Below, one piece after another: positions 60,099-64,000 of a stretch of 64,000 bases of DNA. The position numbers were made by a program, and so were the translations under genes. Numbering within the stretch: the stretch's first letter is position 1; the number at the start of each line of letters is the position of its first letter. Origin of the DNA: Mycolicibacterium sp. CR10 (GTDB lineage Bacteria; Actinomycetota; Actinomycetes; Mycobacteriales; Mycobacteriaceae); NCBI RefSeq assembly GCF_005222675.1, contig NZ_STGE01000017.1:109546-173545 (forward strand), written 5' to 3'. The notes below the pieces were generated by a model, which was given only the letters and a program-made list of their open reading frames with translations, searched no databases and was not told where the DNA came from.

Positions 60099-61109
60099 TC
60101 AGCCGAGCTTGCGCAGCCGGGGCTCCAGATCCCGCTGGAAGAGCTCCAGGAACCGTCGCTGGTCGTGGCCGGGAGCGTGGAACACCAGGTGGTTCAGACC
60201 CCAGTCGACGTAGTCCTTGACCTTGGCGACGGCCTCGTCGGGGTCGGACGCCACGATCCAGCGCTTGGCGACCTGCTCGATGGGCAGCGCGTCGGCGGCC
60301 TTCTCCATCTCGATGGGGTCGTCGATACTGTGCTTCTGCTCGGCGGTCAGCGACAGCGGGGCCCAGAACCGGGTGTTCTCCAGCGCGAGTTCGGGGTCGG
60401 TGTCGTAGGAGATCTTGATCTCGATCATCCGGTCGATGTCGTCGGGGTTCTTGCCCGCCGCTTCCGCACCTTCCCGCATCGCCGGGATCAGCTTGTCCTT
60501 GTACAGCTCCTCGCCCTTGCCCGACGTGCAGATGAAGCCGTCGCCCGCCCGGCCGGCGTACTTGGCGACCTGCGGGCCGCCCGCGGCGATGTAGATCGGG
60601 ATGCCGCCCTCGGGTACGTCGTAGATCGAGGCGCCCTTCGTCTTGTAGTACTCGCCGTCGAAGTCGACGCGGTCACCGAGCCACAACTCGCGCATCAACC
60701 GCACCGCTTCGCGCAGCCGTGCGTAGCGCTCCTTGAACTCCGGCCACTCGCCCTCGTACCCGGTGGCGATCTCGTTGAGCGCCTCACCGGTGCCGACGCC
60801 GAGGAAGATCCGGTCGGGGTACAGGCAGCCCATCGTGGCGAACGCCTGGGCGATGACCGCCGGGTTGTAGCGGAACGTCGGCGTCATCACCGAGGTGCCG
60901 AGGACGAGGCGTTTCGTCCGTTCACCCACCGCGGTCATCCAGGCGAGCGAGAACGGTGCGTGGCCGCCCTCGTGGCGCCACGGCTGGAAGTGGTCGCTGA
61001 CCGTCGCACTGTCCATGCCGTGCGCCTCGGCCTCGACCGCGAGTTCGACGAGTTCGCGGGGCGCGAACTGCTCCGCCGACGCCTTGTAGCCCAGTTTCAG
61101 TTCAGCCAT
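60099..61109 (-). CDS. fgd: F420-dependent glucose-6-phosphate dehydrogenase
   Basis: A 336-residue luciferase-like TIM barrel that oxidises glucose 6-phosphate and reduces coenzyme F420. The catalytic His is His40 in SDHFQPW, matching M. tuberculosis Fgd1. [11 protein letters not shown] has the conserved Glu, and [17 protein letters not shown] covers substrate-binding lysines. It supplies F420H2 for mycobacterial reductases, including those that activate nitroimidazole drugs. The start is 23 bases from the MBL ATG on the other strand. Position beside pta and the MBL gene matches M. tuberculosis. Confidence 0.96.
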   Translation of the reverse strand: MAELKLGYKASAEQFAPRELVELAVEAEAHGMDSATVSDHFQPWRHEGGHAPFSLAWMTAVGERTKRLVLGTSVMTPTFRYNPAVIAQAFATMGCLYPDRIFLGVGTGEALNEIATGYEGEWPEFKERYARLREAVRLMRELWLGDRVDFDGEYYKTKGASIYDVPEGGIPIYIAAGGPQVAKYAGRAGDGFICTSGKGEELYKDKLIPAMREGAEAAGKNPDDIDRMIEIKISYDTDPELALENTRFWAPLSLTAEQKHSIDDPIEMEKAADALPIEQVAKRWIVASDPDEAVAKVKDYVDWGLNHLVFHAPGHDQRRFLELFQRDLEPRLRKLG

Positions 61110-61131
61110 GAGTTCTTTCTACACTCGCCTG

Positions 61132-61872
61132 ATGGCACCGGTCCTGACGGCCATCACCGACCGCGTCCACTTCGTGCAGACCGACCTGGTCAACTGGACC
61201 GTGGTCGCCGGCGACGACGGCGTGATCCTGATCGATGCGGGCTTTCCCGGCAACCGCTCTGACGTGCTCGACTCACTGCGCCGGCTCGGCTTCGGGGTGC
61301 CGGACGTCCGGGCAATCCTGTTGACCCACGCGCACATCGACCACTTCGGCACGGCGATCTGGTTCGCCCAGAGCCACGGCACCCCGGTGTACTGCCACAC
61401 CGCCGAGGTCGCCCATTCCCGGCGCGAGTACCTCGAGCAGGCGTCACCTCTGGATGTCGCAGCCCGCGCCTGGCAGCCGAAGTTCCTGAAGTGGTCGGTG
61501 GCGATCATGCGCAAGGGCGCCCTGACCCACGACGGCATCCCGACCACGCAGCCGCTGACCGAGGATGTCGCGGCGCGGCTGCCGGGGACGCCGACACCGA
61601 TTCCGACGCCGGGTCACACCGGCGGGCACTGTTCATACCTCGTCGACGGCGTCCTGGTCAGCGGTGACGCACTGGTGACCGGTCATCCGGTGGCATCTCG
61701 CGAGGGGCCGCAGCTGCTCCCGTCGATGTTCAACCACGATGAGGACGCCTGTAGGCGCAGCCTGGCCACGTTGGGCGCGCTCGATGCCGAGGTGCTGCTG
61801 CCCGGTCACGGGCCGGTGTGGCGAGGTTCGTTGCGTGATGCGGTCGCTCAGGCCACCATGGGGGAGCCGTGA
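61132..61872 (+). CDS. metallo-beta-lactamase-fold hydrolase
   Basis: A 246-residue MBL-fold protein with LLTHAHIDHFG (the HxHxDH metal motif, about residue 68), PGHTGGHCSYL (His), LVSGDALV (bridging Asp) and LLPGHGPVW (last His). It resembles the M. tuberculosis gene at the same position beside fgd1 (Rv0406c). The family cleaves esters, thioesters or lactams; the substrate is unknown. ATG 61132 is preferred because an earlier ATG at 61108 overlaps the fgd start codon. It ends one base from the convergent small membrane protein gene. Confidence 0.85.
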   Translation: MAPVLTAITDRVHFVQTDLVNWTVVAGDDGVILIDAGFPGNRSDVLDSLRRLGFGVPDVRAILLTHAHIDHFGTAIWFAQSHGTPVYCHTAEVAHSRREYLEQASPLDVAARAWQPKFLKWSVAIMRKGALTHDGIPTTQPLTEDVAARLPGTPTPIPTPGHTGGHCSYLVDGVLVSGDALVTGHPVASREGPQLLPSMFNHDEDACRRSLATLGALDAEVLLPGHGPVWRGSLRDAVAQATMGEP

Positions 61873-61873
61873 A

Positions 61874-62164
61874 TCAGGCCAAGGTGTTGTAGCCGAGTAG
61901 GAACAGTGCCGTCAGGCACAGGCCGCACGCGACGACGATGGCGGGCATCAGGATCATCGTGTCGAGTTCGTCGTCGTCGAGCACATCGTCCTCGAACCGC
62001 CCGAAAAGCACCCGCGCGATTCCGGTGCGCCGGAAGGCGTGCACGAGGCGGCGGATCGCTTTGGATTCTCGGCGGCGGCCGACGACCAGGCGCGACACCG
62101 CGCCGAACACGAATGTCAGTGCGGCGGCGGCCAGCATCAGCCATCCAATGGTCGCCTGCGACAC
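61874..62164 (-). CDS. 96-residue two-helix membrane protein
   Basis: A GTG-started protein with an N-terminal helix (TIGWLMLAAAALTFVFGAVS), a basic/acidic middle (RRRESKAIRR; FEDDVLDDDELD) and a C-terminal helix (LMPAIVVACGLCLTALFLLG). No recognised domain. It is convergent with the MBL gene, with one base between stop codons, and its start is 46 bases before the GNAT stop, so it could be cotranscribed with that gene. Confidence 0.6.
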   Translation of the reverse strand: MSQATIGWLMLAAAALTFVFGAVSRLVVGRRRESKAIRRLVHAFRRTGIARVLFGRFEDDVLDDDELDTMILMPAIVVACGLCLTALFLLGYNTLA

Positions 62165-62209
62165 ATCGGCAAGCCTATAGCGCGTTGAGTCCTAGGTGGT
62201 CTTGCAAAG

Positions 62210-62704
62210 TCATGCCAGCACCTTTGCAAAGGCGATCGGATAGACCTCGCCCTCGGCCGGCAACGGCTCGGCGAGGCGCGTGTATCCCATTGACAGGTAC
62301 AGCGCTTCGGCTTCGGGTTGGCGATCTCCGGTAGTCAGGTAGATCCGCGAGTAGCCGCGCGCCGCGATCTCAGATTCCAGCTGGTTCACCAGAGCCCGCG
62401 CATGGCCGCGGCGACGGTGGCGGCTGTCGGTCCAGATGCGTTTGAGTTCGGCCGTGACATCGTCGAACCGGCGGAACGCACCGCCGGTGACGGGAACGCC
62501 GTCGATCAGTCCGATCAGCAGGCCACCCTCGGGAGCCTCGAACTCCGCTCCCGGGTAGCCACGCAACCACGCATGGACCCGGTCCCGGGTACCGCCGTAC
62601 CGAGTGGCGTACTCGACGGCGAGTTCATCGATCAGCGGCGCAGCCAGGGGGTCATCCTGGCCGACCGCCAAGAAACGCAGATCCCCCACGGCTGGCACGG
62701 ACAT
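62210..62704 (-). CDS. GNAT-family acetyltransferase
   Basis: A 164-residue N-acetyltransferase with the acetyl-CoA motif RRRGHARALVNQLE (R-x-x-G-x-A, about residues 97-110), ELKRIWTDSRH before it and YLSMGYTRLAEPL near the end. Substrate unknown. The reading frame also allows a GTG one codon earlier at 62707. GAGG lies two to five bases upstream of these starts, which is close. There is a 95-base gap to the DUF222 gene downstream, in which I see nothing. Confidence 0.8.
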   Translation of the reverse strand: MSVPAVGDLRFLAVGQDDPLAAPLIDELAVEYATRYGGTRDRVHAWLRGYPGAEFEAPEGGLLIGLIDGVPVTGGAFRRFDDVTAELKRIWTDSRHRRRGHARALVNQLESEIAARGYSRIYLTTGDRQPEAEALYLSMGYTRLAEPLPAEGEVYPIAFAKVLA

Positions 62705-62799
62705 CACCTCAATGTCTAACGCAAGTCACCGCACCACATTCCGACGGGGGTGATTTGGTTGCGGCGGTGATCGAAGTCATCCGCACCTTCATCCGCACC

Positions 62800-64000
62800 T
62801 CAGAAGGGTGGGGGGTCGTTGCCGTAGTCGGGTTGGTATCCGGGTGGGCGCACTGGGTAGTACCGGTCATCGTCGTGGCTGGTCTGTTGTTCCTGCGTCG
62901 GGTTCTGTTTCTGTGCTCGTTTGGCGGCGCGTTCGGCGGCGGCGGCTTGGGCGGCGGCGTGGTCGAGTTCGCGTTGGATCGCGTTGAGGCGCCGCTGCTG
63001 GGTGATGCGGTACTCGCGGGACTGCTCGCGGCTGCGGGTGCGGGTGGGCATCTTGGCGCCGCGTCCCGCAGTGGGCGGCGGCGGTAGCGGCGCGTCCTGC
63101 AAGGGTGCGGTGGTGGTGTTCCAGCCGGGAAACAGCAGCGCCGAGAACGGTTTGGTGGTGTAGGTCCGCCCGGTCGGGGTGATGACATGCACGGTGCCGT
63201 CGGGTTCCTGGCGATCGGTCCAGCCCGGCCAAAAAGTCTTCAACAAATGATGAAACCTGCAGTAACACTTGGTGTTCGACGGATGAGTGGGCCCGTACGG
63301 GTAGGGCCGGGTGTGGTCGATATCGGCGTGCATCGCGGGTCGGTCACAGCCGGGCATCCGGCAGGTCAGATCCCGAGCCCGCACGAACCGGTCCAGGGCC
63401 GCCGAGGGCCGATACCCCTCGACGGCCGCCACGTCCTCGGGACCCCCGACAAAGCGGACCTTCGCGCCGCGAGCGACCAGATCAGCCAACAACGCCGCGG
63501 GCACGATCGCATTACCCATCCCCGGGATCACCCCCGCCGTCCGCGGCTGGGCGGTCACGGGAGCAGGCTTAGCCGCGGGGGCCGGCGCGGAGGCGGGCCC
63601 GGTCGCGGGGGCAGGCGCGGTCTCAGCCGCGGTGGCGGACTCGGGCGCGGTCGCGGACTCGGGCGCGGTCGCGGACTCAGGGACAGGCTCAGGCGTGTGC
63701 GCTGGCGCCGCCTCGGGCTCAGGCTGGGTCCCGGGCGCGGGCCGGGTTTCGGGTGCGGGCTGGGGCCTGGTCCATGGGTGGGCGGTGGTGGGCGGTTCCT
63801 GGCCGTGCAGCCCGGGATCGGGCGGCCCGTCCACCGACCCCCGTTCGGCGAACACATGGATCGACACACTCGAAGCCCGCCCATCATCGACGCCGCGCGC
63901 GGCGCAGTCCGGGTTGTCGCAACCACACGCCAACACCAACGACCCCGCCCCCACCGCGCCCACCGCATCGGCACGGCGCTGGGCCAGCGTGCGCGGATCG
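62800..64000 (-). CDS. DUF222/HNH-endonuclease (13E12-repeat-like) protein, N-terminus beyond the window
   Basis: The visible 400 codons are the C-terminal two-thirds. The frame is open to the window edge (ADAVGAVGAG preceded by RTLAQRR). The DUF222 end is followed by a low-complexity Pro/Ala/Glu/Thr linker and a small HNH module near the end: CRMPGCDRPAMHADIDHTRPYPYGPTHPSNTKC-type sequence with the two CxxC-like and HxH positions (around 63220-63395). A Gln/Arg-rich tail follows. These repeat-family genes are common, mobile or duplicated in mycobacteria, and their nuclease activity is unproven. The start lies outside the sequence. Confidence 0.83.
   Translation of the reverse strand, partial: DPRTLAQRRADAVGAVGAGSLVLACGCDNPDCAARGVDDGRASSVSIHVFAERGSVDGPPDPGLHGQEPPTTAHPWTRPQPAPETRPAPGTQPEPEAAPAHTPEPVPESATAPESATAPESATAAETAPAPATGPASAPAPAAKPAPVTAQPRTAGVIPGMGNAIVPAALLADLVARGAKVRFVGGPEDVAAVEGYRPSAALDRFVRARDLTCRMPGCDRPAMHADIDHTRPYPYGPTHPSNTKCYCRFHHLLKTFWPGWTDRQEPDGTVHVITPTGRTYTTKPFSALLFPGWNTTTAPLQDAPLPPPPTAGRGAKMPTRTRSREQSREYRITQQRRLNAIQRELDHAAAQAAAAERAAKRAQKQNPTQEQQTSHDDDRYYPVRPPGYQPDYGNDPPPF
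63635..63679 (-). repeat. 18-base tandem repeat encoding an ESATAP-type motif
   Basis: The unit GCGGACTCGGGCGCGGTC occurs at 63635 and 63653 and partly again at 63671. It encodes E-S-A-T-A-P three times in the linker of the DUF222/HNH protein. Such in-frame units are prone to copy-number change between strains. Confidence 0.8.

Overview
The window is a stretch of a high-GC actinobacterial chromosome, almost certainly a rapidly growing mycobacterium (Mycolicibacterium type). The evidence is the F420-dependent glucose-6-phosphate dehydrogenase Fgd1, the GlnX-GlnH-PknG trio, an LpqL-type lipoprotein peptidase, a PGRS-like glycine-rich protein, many GTG starts and 4-base start/stop overlaps, and a right half in the gene order known from M. 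tuberculosis around fgd1-pta-ackA-pknG-glnH-mutT3-thiE-thiOSG-lpqL (strand inverted here, with extra genes inserted). I see no tRNA, rRNA, CRISPR array or insertion sequence.

Layout. 0-2.5 kb: proline-rich septum-formation-like membrane protein, Baeyer-Villiger-type monooxygenase, small membrane protein. 2.5-8.5 kb: a GntR-controlled carbohydrate locus. A minus-strand operon (MFS transporter, split transketolase, GntR regulator) is divergent from a sugar isomerase and an SDR dehydrogenase, with three inverted repeats between them and a decayed rpiB remnant at the end. 8.5-9.7 kb: APC permease. 9.7-17.8 kb: a complete collinear kdpFABCDE potassium operon with an extra 27-residue membrane ORF in front. 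KdpE has glycine where the phosphoacceptor aspartate should be. 17.8-20.3 kb: a non-coding region with two arrays of 7-base OmpR-type boxes, two small conserved genes and an NCS2 permease.

20.3-34.4 kb: a thirteen-gene catabolic island for an unidentified, probably amine-type, compound. It holds an acyl-CoA dehydrogenase, DAO-type oxidase, cupin, NDP-forming acyl-CoA synthetase, phytoene-dehydrogenase-like oxidase, TetR regulator, PotABCD-like transporter, class III aminotransferase and Rieske oxygenase. The same 16-base palindrome sits at all four promoter regions, so the island looks like one TetR regulon.

34.4-44.4 kb: two tandem M28 peptidase lipoproteins, an alpha/beta hydrolase, an HTH-like protein, a secreted PGRS-like protein, an ABC-2 exporter and an SGNH hydrolase; the exporter and hydrolase are coupled to thiG. 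44.4-47.8 kb: thiamine synthesis (thiOSG behind a TPP riboswitch, divergent thiE) and a Nudix hydrolase. 47.9-52.5 kb: glnX-glnH-pknG, the amino-acid-sensing Ser/Thr kinase module. 52.5-55.9 kb: an inserted TetR/DapB-like/SDR operon and a STAS protein. 55.8-64 kb: ackA-pta acetate node, EEP nuclease-like protein, fgd1, MBL hydrolase, small membrane protein, GNAT, and a DUF222/HNH protein running off the end.

The points most worth checking are the KdpE Asp-to-Gly change at residue 52, the 14-kb TetR regulon, the mirrored box arrays between kdp and its divergent neighbour, and the split-transketolase locus with its broken rpiB. Start codons were moved from the longest ORF where a ribosome binding site, a 4-base overlap or a conserved N-terminus argued for it; each case is stated.
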